From: Viscum album
Lineage: Eukaryota; Streptophyta; Magnoliopsida; Santalales; Viscaceae
Length of the DNA: 64,000 nt
Direction of reading: 5' to 3'
NCBI GenBank assembly: GCA_963277665.1
Contig: OY728130.1
Location: 428,717,101-428,781,100, forward strand
The notes beneath the pieces were generated by a model. It ran no database searches and was not told the origin of the DNA. It was given only the letters and a program-made list of their open reading frames with translations. The position numbers were made by a program, and so were the translations under genes. Shown here in pieces: positions 24,715-37,093 of this stretch. Position 1 is the first letter of the stretch. Each line of letters starts with the position of its first letter.

Positions 24715-24720
24715 CATTGG

Positions 24721-24731
24721 TGGTATCAGAG
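24721..24731 (+). other. Primer binding site, initiator Met-tRNA type
   Basis: TGGTATCAGAG is an exact match to the common plant retroelement PBS and sits after a sequence ending in CCCATTGG. No RT or gag domain follows, so the element is a truncated or non-coding derivative. Confidence 0.6.
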
Positions 24732-24869
24732 AAATTCCACGTAATTAGATTCCTAAAATAATTTGTTTATAATTGAGTTTCATTTTTTTCTACAAAATCT
24801 ATCAATGAATCATCATCATCAATTTTATGCAAGTCATTAAAAATGACTAGGTAATTAAATTGTGTCTGG

Positions 24870-25185
24870 AATTATGTTATATTAAATCATAATCTATGAT
24901 TAGATCACAACATTACTTTATATGATAACATAATATATGGTTATATTTCAACATTATGTTATATTATAATGTAATCTATGGATGGGGATGAAAAATACAT
25001 TATACGATAAGGTAATTTAAATTAAGGGTATCAGATATCAAGTTATGTGGTATCATAATCTCTATTGAGGGTATCCGATGTTTTATTATATGATAACATA
25101 ATATGCATTGAGGTTTTATGATATTATGTCTTGTTATAACTTAATTTTCAGTAGGGTTATAGTGTACGTTATGCAATAATGTACG
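24870..25185 (+). repeat. 42-bp minisatellite, about 7 copies
   Basis: Units begin near 24877, 24919, 24959, 25001, 25043, 25087, 25126 and 25169, each TTATATGATAACATAAT-like followed by CTATGG...GGGTATCAGATATTATG-like text. Spacing is 40-44 bp. It lies in what would be the leader downstream of the PBS at 24721. Confidence 0.75.
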
Positions 25186-25345
25186 CTACCCCGAATGGCC
25201 CAAATGCCTTCTTTTTTATTTTATTAGGGATAATCCCCTTTTTAAGGGTTAAAGGGGAACCTGTACCTGACCTGTAGGCCCAAGGAACAAGGCCTGACAT
25301 GACCTGCAATACATGACCTGATGGCCTAGAGGCATACCATGTAAG
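25186..25345. other. Locally GC-richer block with repeated GACCTG words
   Basis: CCTGACC, GACCTG and GGCCT words recur (for example near 25262-25280 and 25290-25330) in a block that contrasts with the very AT-rich surroundings. AATCCCC...AAGGGGA forms a short inverted repeat near 25222-25258. Identity unknown; it may be a small inserted element. Confidence 0.35.
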
Positions 25346-25529
25346 CTAGATAGTGAATTTATTCACCCTACATATCCAATCATTCTCCCATAATAGTATA
25401 TTGTAATCTATAATAGCCAAATAGTACTTAGTTATTCTTATACATGAAAAAGAATTAAACCTAATTAAGGATCTAACTTATTCATACATAGTTCACCACA
25501 AACTGATTAATCCTACATCACTGGGGAGT

Positions 25530-26270
25530 CCTCAAATTTGACATAGAAGAAAAAAAAATTGAACAACTGATTTTTTTTATTTTGAGATGAATTATATTGG
25601 TTTATAAAATGTTTAAACTATGAAAGAATGAATAATGGGTTATTTATCAATTTATAATTTTTTTTATAAATTGATTAATAAAAAATTGTTAATTATTAAT
25701 TAAATAAGTTTTTATAAAAAAATTATTTAATAAATATTCAAAAATATTTAATATTAATATTGAAACACCTTTTTCTAAATTATATTCCATGAATTATATT
25801 ATAAAAAAGTTGTTATTTAGAAATTATATGGTTAATTTATAAAATTTCTAGAAATTGAAAAATAAGGGGAAAATACAAAATAATTTATATTTAATTATGA
25901 ATTATTCATAAATAATTAATTTTAATTATTAAAATTAAATTACTTATATGAATAATTTATTTAAACCATATAAAAATTATTTTTTATTATTTTTTTTTAT
26001 TTGGGTTCACATAATATTAAATATATGATATTTGTCCTATAAAAAATTATTTATGTTATATAAATTGGATTATAAATTTTTTCTAGTTCACTAATATCAT
26101 ATATTTAATGTACATTCCATATAATTAATAATATGAAAGATTTAATATTATAAAACGAATACAATGTTTTTATATTTATAATTGTAGAATTTTTATAATG
26201 AATAAATAAATTATAAAATTTTTATAGTTTGATTTTATTTATGAATTGTTCATAAATGGCGTACCTCAGG
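25530..26270. other. Extremely AT-rich stretch
   Basis: About 740 bp with few G or C bases and no ORF of note. It could be scaffold-attachment-like or simply decayed sequence. Nothing specific is recognised. Confidence 0.5.
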
Positions 26271-29200
26271 TTTAAATTTATTAATTGATATTTTTTAATT
26301 ATTCCATGGTTTAGTATTCATGAATATAATTGTTATATTGTGAATTGTTATGTGTTTTCACTAGATTAATGTTTTTAAACAAACTATAGATATTATCATA
26401 CATGTATATAAGGAGTTGCATGCTAGTAATGATAATCAATATAGTTTTACCCAACCATGAATTTTAGTTTGAATTTTGTTATGATCTTAAATTAAGCTGT
26501 TAATTATAATTTATAGATATCATATTTTGTAATTATGAAGGAATTAAAATCACTATTAAGTAAATTATCCCTAGGTGGATGTATTCTAGATCGTACTGCA
26601 CATATGCTTTGAGGCTAATACCTTTTGAAGAAAAGTGAGTGTTGAATATCTATGGATCGAGGCTTACTCATATGTGGATTATTGATGTCATATAATAATA
26701 ATCATTTTTAGGAAATGATTTCATGTACCTTTTGTATGTTATTTATTTGGATATGTATGGATATAGATGGATTTTAATTATTTTCAATGAAATAATCTAT
26801 GAGTTGCATATGGAGTTACACATAAATATTGTTAGAACATATTTTTTAGGTGGAAGAAATAGGACAATCAATTAAATTAGTATTAGAATTAATATATATT
26901 GGGAATAAATTAATATAGTATGGAAAGAATAAATATCCTTTAAAATACTAATTGTCATATTCCTTTCAAAGAAAGAACATGTCAAGGTCTCAATCATTAA
27001 ATTTGGTAAAATCCAAAAAAGTAGGGTTCCCATGGATTATTTTGTATAAAGAATAATGGAAATGGATAACACTAATAGTGATTTAAATAACTATATTTGA
27101 GTGTTGGGATACATATAACTTGTAAGACACTAAGAGTAAGGGTACTAGAGTAATAAATATGGGTTTATCCATATGATTTAATGAGAAAATTATTTTCCAC
27201 TCAAATATCCAAAATTCATATATGATATAACAAAGATGATTCCCTACCTAAATATCCATGTGATGAGAGGAACTCCAAAATTAACTCAAATTTTAGTGAA
27301 AAATTGATCTTATCCCACTAATTGATATGATGATTTCAAAAAGGTATTTATTTTAATGGAATAACATTTAATAAAAACCATTATTAAATGTTTTTAAAAC
27401 ATTAAAATCACATGATAAATGATTATATTATAAATAAATATCATTATGATAACTTAAGTTTTGTTCTCAATTAAAATAAATTCTCTATGTTAGATAAGAA
27501 TCTTCTTAAGTAACCTACATGTTGACGTTGTTAAAAAAATGAATCTATATGCTTATGAGAAGTAAGGAATTAGTCACTTAAGAATCGAAAGGCATTGAAA
27601 GAAAAATGACCTAAGTAACTTTAGTCTCTACTCATATACTCAATATGATTGAGTGTGCTAATGACTTGGAGAGACCAGAGGATTCCATAAAACTTGTTTT
27701 AGTTATAGAATTCCTTCTCATCAGTGGAAATGTTCTAACAATGAAAATGAGTTTAGTAAATTTGTTCACTTTTTTTATAAACATGGTGATAATTGATGAA
27801 CAAAGAATGATATGTCTAGGTTATGGTGCTTTATAGGTAGTAAAAGTGTGTAAAAGTTCAAATTGGAAGAAGAAAAGTTAATTAGATGGTCTAACAATGT
27901 TTCTTATGGTAACAATCCAAGGTTATTGAAACCTAATAGAGTTATCAAGAAGTAGGGGTAATTATTTCATATGAAAAAATTTTCCAAGATACCTAAAGGA
28001 GTTTTATAAACTACATGAAATTTATATGACCTAAATTAGATTTATAAAAATTAATTCCTCAATTTTGAAGATTATATGATACCAACTATATACTTTATAA
28101 GTGTTGTAAATATAATGGAGTTCAAAAATCATGTGATTAATGGATAAATATTGTCATTTTCATTCATGTTATGAAGCGAATACTTTATACATAAAATATT
28201 TGAATGTAATGTAATATATGAATCTCTAATGGATCTAAGTATTATTTGTGTATAATTATCTCATTTCTATCAAATGATAATAGGATTTGTTAATTAATAA
28301 AATAGTTTCATTAACGATATGATATAATATATTTAATACACATGGTTTATGATTCATCATTTACTATGTAATTTTTTGATAATAATGTGTGGTTAAAAAT
28401 GATTTATCTAGGATTAAAGGGTTTAATTAGTTATTTTTTCAAATACGAGGATTTGAGATTACACCACCCCCAGTGGAATATTTTTATGAATAATTGTCTA
28501 TTCAAGAAAATTAACCTACTATAAGGAATATTTTTATGACATCAACATAATTGTTTATTTTTAAAATATTCCCATTTTAGGAAATATTATTTCTTTCCTA
28601 ATAAAAATATAGTTTTTGAATCTTAACATGATATTTTGAAATGAATATAGTATAAGCATCTAGTAAGAGTATATTTAAGCTTAGATAAGTTCAAAGATAA
28701 AAAATAAAATATTATGATAGTTAAAATTTTAAAGTGAATGTAACCCTTTCCTAAAAGAGTTTAAAATGTATTGGTTAAGTAATAATTTAAATAGTTATTT
28801 TATATTTCATATAAAATATTTGATTGAAGGTCTTAGAAGAATGATTATGATATTCTTAAAAAGTGTTTGATGGAGACAAAATAAGTTATTAACATTTTAA
28901 CATTTGATGTTTTAAATTTAAGGAGTTTGAATATGAACAAGGAGTTAAAAATTATTAAAAGTATTCATAAATATCAGTATTATTAAAACATTATTTCTTT
29001 ATATATAATACTAAATAAAAATATTAATTGAATGGTATTATCATATGGTCATATATAGATGTGGAAGGAATTACATAGAAACATAATTAGTTAAAAAAAA
29101 CATTGAAAGTGTAGAAAACATAAGGACAATAAGGAATTTTGTCATATAAGATATGTTAGTTAGGTTCTTATGTATGATTTTATTATGTATTATTAATGGT

Positions 29201-29995
29201 TTTTAAGAATATATAGTGTTTTATGAAATGAATAAGGAATGTTCACTTTATCTTTCTTCCATGTTGTAATAAAATATGTATATTTCAATATAAAGTTCAT
29301 GAATTGTAATGATAATTGACATCTCAATGTAAGGCTATGATTTATCCCTAACCGATGGTCGATATAGTGTATTATATATTATGATGAAATATTAATGTTA
29401 TCATGAGTATTATTATTATATCAAGATAAATATTACTATAAGGAGGAACAAAATATTTTATGTGTACCAGATAAACCATATATTATACCACATAGAGTAT
29501 CATGGACTATTTATTTATTATACTAGGGGTTCATGGTTTATATTCAGAGTCCCCACCACCTGAGGTTAGTGTGATACCTAGCATGAAAACCTTCATACTT
29601 TGATACCCTTTTTACATAATCTTGAAGGATTAGTTAATCAGCGGTGGTTAGGTATGTTGTGGATATTTTCCTCAGTTGGAGCTTAATCAAGTTGATATTT
29701 TTTCTTTCGTACGATTAGAATGAAATACAGGAACTCAATTATGATAAATTGAGGAAGCGTATGGTTATTCTTAAATATTAACTATGAGGTTCTTATCTAT
29801 TAAAGTGAGGGGAATGTCATGTGCTCATCCATTAAAGAGAGTGACATGTGTTGTATTTATTGAGGCAGATAGTCTATTATTTGAGAATCAAAAAACACAT
29901 GTGTTTCTTATATGTGATTGACATAATTTATACCCCATGGTCACTTTCTGTCTTGAAAAAAGGTATCATATGAGAATACATGAATTAATATGATT
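26271..29995. other. No gene recognised
   Basis: AT-rich and full of stops in all frames. The ORF at 27645-27836 (63 aa) has no recognisable motif. No LTR edges or primer binding site were seen. Confidence 0.5.
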
Positions 29996-31250
29996 TTTTG
30001 GAGGTAGGGACCTATAACCTTCCATTTTATACTTTATATTGCATCTATATTCATAAACATGGATATTAAATAAATGTTTGTAACCCAATGATTATTTGAT
30101 ATTAAATAAACACTCATCACCTATTAATTATTAATCTATGTAACTTCAATGTGATAATGAACTTAATGTATTTATCACATCTAATAGTTATATCAGTTCC
30201 TCACTATTATAATAAATTTTAAGTGTTACTATGGTATTCTAGAACTTATATGTCCTATAGTCAGATGACATCATCTGATGGGTCATAGATGGTGTAAACT
30301 ATTAAGTTATTGAAAATAATAAGTGGAAAAGGCTTTATATCATTATGTTTAAGCTTTGTAATATCTAGGATAGGATATTATAATGAGATAACCACAAGTA
30401 GTAATTCCACATGTTTTCATATCATTGGATATTACTATGTGAGAACATGTGCATTGGCCCTTAAACTTTAGATTCTTATTAATTCATATCATGAGTCACA
30501 TACTTTTATTTATTTAAAAAAACAATGATATCATATGTTCATGATGAAGTAGGATATTTTTGGTATGTCATGAGTGACATTATATTAATGGATATGTAAA
30601 TAAATGATTTTCTCCTTAGAATATCAGAGGATGAAATCTCAACCATTTGATTGAAATGGAATAGTCAAACTAGGATCCATGGCCAATATGATTGATAAGT
30701 TCATTTCAAGAAGTTAAAGAAATTAAAATTGATCATATAGGTTGATGACATGTGTATGCAACTGGCTTGATGAGATACCAAGAAAAAGGATTATATTAAA
30801 CAATGATTATTTATATGGGGTTGTTTCCTTTATAGCATTAAATTTTTCATGTATCATTGTCTTAGGGTATTACCTGATGATGATTTTGGACATTAGGAAA
30901 GCCCCCTTATTCCACTGAGGAAGATGTCTAATGGGTTACACACTCAGTGTATCCATAGATCTTAGTTAAATACTATTTTTATTTATTAGTTTTAATACAT
31001 ATTATTCTTAAGTCCCATAAGTAATATTTATTCAGGATTTAATGATCATATTTATTTTTTCACAAATTATATCCAAGTCATATTATAAATTTGAGTTAAA
31101 TATTTAAATAAATATTTATTTAACATATTCTAAAATAGAATGGTTATTTATCACTAATTTATTCACAAGGCAATAAACAATATTTAATATCAAATAAATA
31201 TTTAGTTAGTTATGATAATGTTAAACTAAATCTTTATCCACAAATTTCTG
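29996..31250 (+). repeat. Diverged LTR remnant of the copia family found at 37-47 kb
   Basis: Read on the plus strand this segment is collinear with the reverse complement of the copia LTR at 37094-39045. Matching landmarks in order are TTTTGGAGGTAGGGACCTATAACC (against the LTR start TGTTGGAGTTGG...CTAGAACC), TAGTAATTCCACATGTTTTCAT (about 30391-30420), TGCAACTGGCTTGATGAGAT (about 30757-30776), TTCCACTGAGGAAG (about 30910) and GGGTTACACACTCAGTGTATCCAT (about 30934-30957). Many substitutions and indels show it is much older than the 37-47 kb copy. The 3' end is blurred; weak similarity may run to about 31950. No internal domain or PBS was found beside it. Confidence 0.65.
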
Positions 31251-32994
31251 AATAATAATATTTTTTTAATTAAAAATATTTAATATTTGAGGTTTGGTAA
31301 ATGATTTTGAGGGTGGATGCACTGAGGTAAGTTATTATTAATAGATATGATATAATCCTAAGAATAATTTAAATAATTAGTAATTTTTTTATAAAATGAT
31401 ATTTATTTATATAGCTTAGTACATGCCTTAATAATAATAAATTAATATTATTATCATGGGGAACATATTAAGTTTAATATTTGATTCAGGGATATTTTTT
31501 CAATTATTAATAGTAAACCCTATATGTATATATTTCCACTTATATTAGTTTAGAGGGGGTAGTGACATTATTTTTTTATGCACAACAAATTTCCTCCCTA
31601 GATAATTCTATTGATGAAGAAAATAATAAGGGTTCCTATCAAGATCAAAACAATTCTCCACATCCTTCCTCTATATCATGATCGAGAAAAAGAGAGAGAC
31701 AAAAATAAATCCTAAAAGATTATCTTATGATCAAGGTGAACAACGTAATATGATTAGATCATCTATTCTAGCACCTAGAGAACCATAAACATATTTTGGA
31801 GATCATAGATCACATGAGGATATCTCTATAGGGAATATACTTTGTATCCTATTAGCACAATGAAAATACAACTTGAATGAGATTATATTGATAAATATCT
31901 ACATGGAAGAAATATCTCAAGACTGGTGAATTTTATTATAATTAAATTTATTATAAATTTAACATAGAAGATTGTAAATTCTTGATTTTAGGGAACTTTG
32001 TCAATATTTTTTGGGTATATTCATTTAAAATGACGATTCTTCATCATGTTATGGTATATTATTCATTGGATCCTTTAAAATAATTGTATGGAATAAGTTC
32101 ATCCAATATTTCCATTATTCCTAGAACCTTAAAGTTGTTTCAGAGCAGTTAAGTTCAACTTTATAATTATTCATCTTTGTTGATCTATATTATCATTATA
32201 TTTTTGGATTATCATTTTAGTTTTTATTCCTAATGTTTTAATTTTATGTAATGTTTTCATTCTATAGAATATGATAATTAATGTTCCAATAAATTTTAAA
32301 GTATGCATAGATATTTCAATCAAAGGTGCTATAAATTCTGGGTGGATGACCAAATTACATGATGTGTAACATAATTACAAACTGTGTAGTCTTATTTAAT
32401 CACATACTTATGCAGTTGTGCCAATCATGGTTGGTCATGTAAGGTGTCATTACAAGTTGTGTAATTACCCCACGTATTGACCACCAAAGTGGCATGTAAT
32501 TTATAGGGTTTCACGATTTCTAACTGGCATACACATTGTGTAACCCTATAGGATGTTGTGGTTATGTGGCCAATATACGTGGTCCAAAATTTATTACCAT
32601 TTTTTTGAATTAATTGACTTGTTACGTGTTGAGTTCCAACCAATTAAAATAGGATAACTATGTTTTCATGGAATATAATTACTATAAATTCCATTTAATT
32701 CAATAGCATCCCTCAAATTTTATACACTGAGTCCCTAGGCATGTAATACGAGATTCCCAAAATGGATAGCATTCCATGTATTTAATACCCATTTATATGA
32801 ATTAAAAGTCGATCAATACAATATCTGTGTAAATTAATTACACATGAGAAAAATTAAATTAAAATATTAATCCAAATTACATGGAATATAATGGTTTATA
32901 GGTCATGGTATAGGGTTTATAAAATATTAAAGTCTTAATTATTTTTTTGCATTAATTTTATAACTACATATCATTTATGGTTGTTGTATAAGTT
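31251..32994. other. No gene recognised
   Basis: AT-rich. The first part may be the decayed end of the LTR remnant to the left. ORFs at 32171-32353 and 32425-32643 (minus) show no known motif. Confidence 0.45.
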
Positions 32995-32999
32995 GTGTA
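32995..32999. repeat. Left target-site duplication of the Sirevirus-like element
   Basis: GTGTA, compared with GTACA at 53319-53323; two transitions differ. Confidence 0.45.
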
Positions 33000-35784
33000 T
33001 GATCATCATACCTTGTGTTTGTGTTTTATTAGTTTTCAATTAGTTATTAAGTGAAGAATCACACGATATCAATATGAATTTAGTATATAAAAACAACTTG
33101 TAAGTTCATTGGTGTTCCTAAGCATGTTTAATTGATGTTTTGAAGAAGATCTATCTATAAGATGTCCAAAGTTCATATGTTATATTTTGGATGATGTAAA
33201 TATGATTAAGAAAAATAATGAACTAGTTTACATGTTTAAAGAACATATGATAGTAGGTAGCACATTGTCTACACCAATGAAGATGATTGAAGACCAAGAA
33301 AATATTTATTTTCATTGAGAAATCTGAAGGCCATTCAGAAAAGAAATAGAGAATATATATATATTTTTCATAATGAATTGTTTTGAATAAGAAATTAAAG
33401 ATGGAATATAAATTTTCATGCTTAGTAATTACTAAGTACTACTGTTGGTTTTTTGGAAAATAGTTTCCAATCATACCTAGTAAGGATAGGCCAGCTCAAT
33501 CCCACCCATGTGGGATACCCAATAAACTAGGAAACCTATCCATGGAGGAAGGAGGTAGTGAGATTTCATATAACCCATATAGATCACATGGAGGAATATC
33601 AACATAGTGGGTGTATAATACATGCAGGTGTGTGCGTGGAATGTATGGAGGTTCCTGGGGATTGTGAAAGGGTGTGGCATAGCCTATGTGGGAGTTTTAG
33701 AAGTGTTTCAGGCAATGAACCCATTTCTAACTCGATGGGTGGATGACATGGAGATGTTTATTAGGCCGAAAAATATAACAAAATATCAATGTGGGGCATG
33801 CTTGGTGTGTGTGAATTATTATCCATCTTAAATTATATTGGTAAAACATGGACCACCCCAATTAGGTTTATCGCCGTCATCTAATAAATCACACACATTG
33901 CCATCAACCTTCAATTACCCTTACACATGTATAATTTTCTTTTACATGAGAGAACTTGAGAAAGCCCGATGTCAATATTATTTATCTGTATAACCATGAT
34001 CGATAGTGTTGATCTATCATAATATTGAGACATCAAGCACCACACTAATCATCATTAAAACATGATTTGATGTGTTTGAAACTATTTATTCAAACCATGC
34101 ACTACATTCCAAGGATGAATCGAAGTTGTATAATGGAATTCAATTAACCGAGAGATATTGATGCATGTTACATGTGATATAATCATATGCATGGAAGTAT
34201 ATCTTCATATGATAAGTAACCATCTATATGAAGATGCCATGATTTTTATGGCTTTGAAAAATAAGGGAACCCACATTTGAAAATTTTAAAATATAAAAAC
34301 TTCAGTGATATTAAAATCATCCATAAACCACCACTAATATCGTATGCAACATGAAACATGGGATTTAATTCAGTGAATACACAAAGAAAAGGCGGTCAGA
34401 CTCACATATAAAATGATATCACCTGAGACTAAGTGCAAATACTAATTCTGTTAGAGATGTTTTTTTTCATCATAAAAAATAGAGCAACCACGAGCCATTC
34501 ATATTTGTAAAGGATAAGTACTGAACTCTCGTTATCACAAAGATATTCTAAGAGACACTAAGATATGTGAAGAATAGGGTTAGAAAACTTGTTTTTATGA
34601 AGAAATAATTATGCCCCTTTTCATGTTCAAAGAACACATATAAAGGTTATGCAAATAAGGAAATACTTTTTTGGTGTATTTAAATAGATAAAATAGTATT
34701 ACATCAATGTTCTGTAAATCCCTCTAAGGTTGTGCGAATCCACTGAGACATTACATAATATCTTACGTGAAGAGGAACTAAGTCACATTCTATTACACTT
34801 TCACGAAGGAGAAATTGGGAGATCATACAAGTTATTCATTTAGTATAACAAAACTGCACATGCATGAAGTAACATAGTACAAATATCTTGAGATAACCAA
34901 GCCATATATGTAAAAATATAAAGCATACAAGGAATCATGAAGTCATAAAGTGAACAAAATCATTAGGTAAGACTTAAAAATAACGTAAAATAATAATTAT
35001 AATAAATTGTTACATGATAAGGTTTATGAAATTTTGAAATCCATGTAATTTAGTACACTTGGATGAGAAATACTTTTGGAAGAGTTTTTAAATTTGACAT
35101 TGAAATTTGATATTCAATATTATTTTTCAAATATAGAAAATATAAGAAGGGTTGGTGGTGAAGATTATATTTTCTAATTAGTATTTGGACCAGAGACATA
35201 TAATTAGACTAGTCTATAACATATTTATATCTTTGTGACTAATGAATAAGTATAATCAACCTCCTATATTATTTCACTATTAATATAACCCATCGATTTC
35301 TATATTAGAGGAATCCATTTAATTGATGAATTCAAAGGAATTTGATCCAAGTAATTGTTGTTAATTGAAGAATACCTATTCAATATTTCCGTTCACTTTT
35401 TTAGGAGTAAGACAACATCCTATAGTTGTGATATAATAAATATATTTCATTGTACCCGGTTAGTTCCAGGATAATAGGTTCATGTTAATACCCTTTCCTG
35501 CGATTTTCTTGATAATAAAAGGAAATTTTTGGGTGAGTGGGATAATAACCATTGTACACTAGGGATGTAGTCATCTAAATTAGAGGTAATTCTCATTAAC
35601 AAATATTAGTGTTCTCTGTGATTTATTATTTTACATGCATGTTTTCTAATTATAGTTGAATAAGAAAAGAGAATCATTAACTGAAGTGATAGATATATTA
35701 AAGGGATAAAAGTTTTAAAATGTTAAAAGTAACCCCACATCGATTCACTCCTCTAAGAATAGTCATCCCAAATTGATCCCAACA
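33000..35784 (+). repeat. Left LTR of the Sirevirus-like element
   Basis: Collinear with 50509-53318. Shared landmarks include TTGTGTTTGTGTTTTATT at the start, AAGTTCATTGGTGTTCC, CTCAATCCCACCCATGT (about 33496), ATAGTGTTTATCT/ATAGTGTTGATCT, ACACTAGGGATGTA (about 35557) and the GATTCACYC...GATCC end. Divergence is high. ORFs such as 33477-33680, 33558-33746 and 33622-33831 overlap each other and have no partner in the other LTR, so they are not called genes. Confidence 0.85.
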
Positions 35785-35785
35785 A

Positions 35786-35796
35786 TTACTATTAAA
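35786..35796 (+). other. Degenerate primer binding site
   Basis: TTACTATTAAA sits where TGGTATCAGAG is expected after the LTR; most mismatches are transitions. The call rests mainly on position. Confidence 0.3.
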
Positions 35797-35859
35797 TATA
35801 TAGGTCACACTTTAGATTGAATTATCTAATTTTAGTTTTATTAAAGATTTTAATTTTGT

Positions 35860-36819
35860 TCTTAATTTAAAATGAAGTGAAAAATTGGAGGAGTTGCATA
35901 TAATATAGATCTAAATACTAACTCATCCAAGGATTTAAAGTAAAAATGAAAGAAATAATTAATAAATATGAAGAAAACATACCTCTTGTAAAAATAGGAT
36001 GATGAATCAGTTTCTTAATGCATTATTTATAAGAAATACAAGTCATGCATAGGAGCATAAGATCTAGTAGTACTGGTTACTTCCAAATAAATAAACATTA
36101 GTTTTATATTATATAATGAAAAGAGGTATCAAATTTGATTTTCCAAGATTTTATAACAAAACAACCAAAAATTTTTAGTAAATATCATTCCTTGTAAAAT
36201 GATAGTTATACAATTTGTAGGAAGACCTTGTAAGAAGAGATCACCCATTTATAATAAGAAGCTAGGAAAAGAGAGAATGTAATGGAAAAAAAGGGTGATG
36301 ACATGTGTGTATCTCACTAAACAATTTTATGATAAAATTGATAGAGTTGAGTAGCTTGATGAAGAATTAGAAAACTTGGAGAAATATTTCAAATAAAAAA
36401 TGCAAGACAGTATTAATCACTCTAAGAAAATTATATCAGAATAAGTAGAGAATGTTGAACTTCAAGAAAGGTGCCTTGGTTTTGAAGATCAATGAATAAA
36501 TACTATTAATGAGAAATAGGATTCCACTAAGGAATTTGATGAAATGATCCATGTAATAGAAAAAAAGTATACGACTATCATTGTTGTTAATAATGAAAAA
36601 CATGAGATCAAATAAAACACGATTAAGGAGATTGAACCCTTGCTATGGGAGAAATATAAAATACAAAATGATAAAGTTAAAAAGATCAATAGGAAATGTG
36701 AAGATAGATTAAAATTAGCAGAGGATAAGAAATTAATCCTAAACATAAAATTTATTGAACATGGATTCAAATTGGTAAATATGAAAATAACTGAGATGAT
36801 TCTTCACAATAAGTTATAA
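35860..36819 (+). pseudogene. gag-like N-terminal part with coiled coil, Sirevirus-like element
   Basis: With stops ignored, the plus strand encodes charged, helix-prone sequence: KQFYDKIDRVE.LDEELENLEKYFK, then SKKIISE.VENVELQERCLGFED (about 36320-36490) and, further on, KYKIQNDKVKKINRKCEDRLKLAEDKKLILNIKFIEHGF (about 36651-36770). Such K/E-rich coiled coils are known in Sirevirus gag. It is interrupted by the CACTA-like element at 36820 and would continue at about 47378. The minus-strand ORF 36489-36770 is a shadow of this region. Confidence 0.5.
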
Positions 36820-37088
36820 CACTATCAGAAATATATCTTTTAAAAACTTATATAGGTAGTCGCAAAAGCCTTTTATAAACTTTCTTATGACTGATTTTGG
36901 AAGTCGCAATTTCTCTATTAGTATTACTCAATACTGACCGGTAAAGGAAGCCACTAAAACTCCCCTTTGAAACTATGGAATTTTTGGTGTCGATCTTATT
37001 CTAGGGAACGCGGGGCATATAGAAGGTAATGAGGAGGGACCCTAAGTTTGGGTTTTTGGCCATGATAGATGCACATTAGCTAGAGGGA

Positions 37089-37093
37089 GCGTA
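37089..37093. repeat. Left target-site duplication of the nested copia element
   Basis: GCGTA, compared with GTGTA at 47077-47081; one transition differs. Confidence 0.7.

Noticed and set aside
33477..33831. Three overlapping ORFs on both strands
   Set aside because: They lie in the left LTR of the Sirevirus-like element; the matching region of the right LTR (about 51000-51300) does not keep the frames open.
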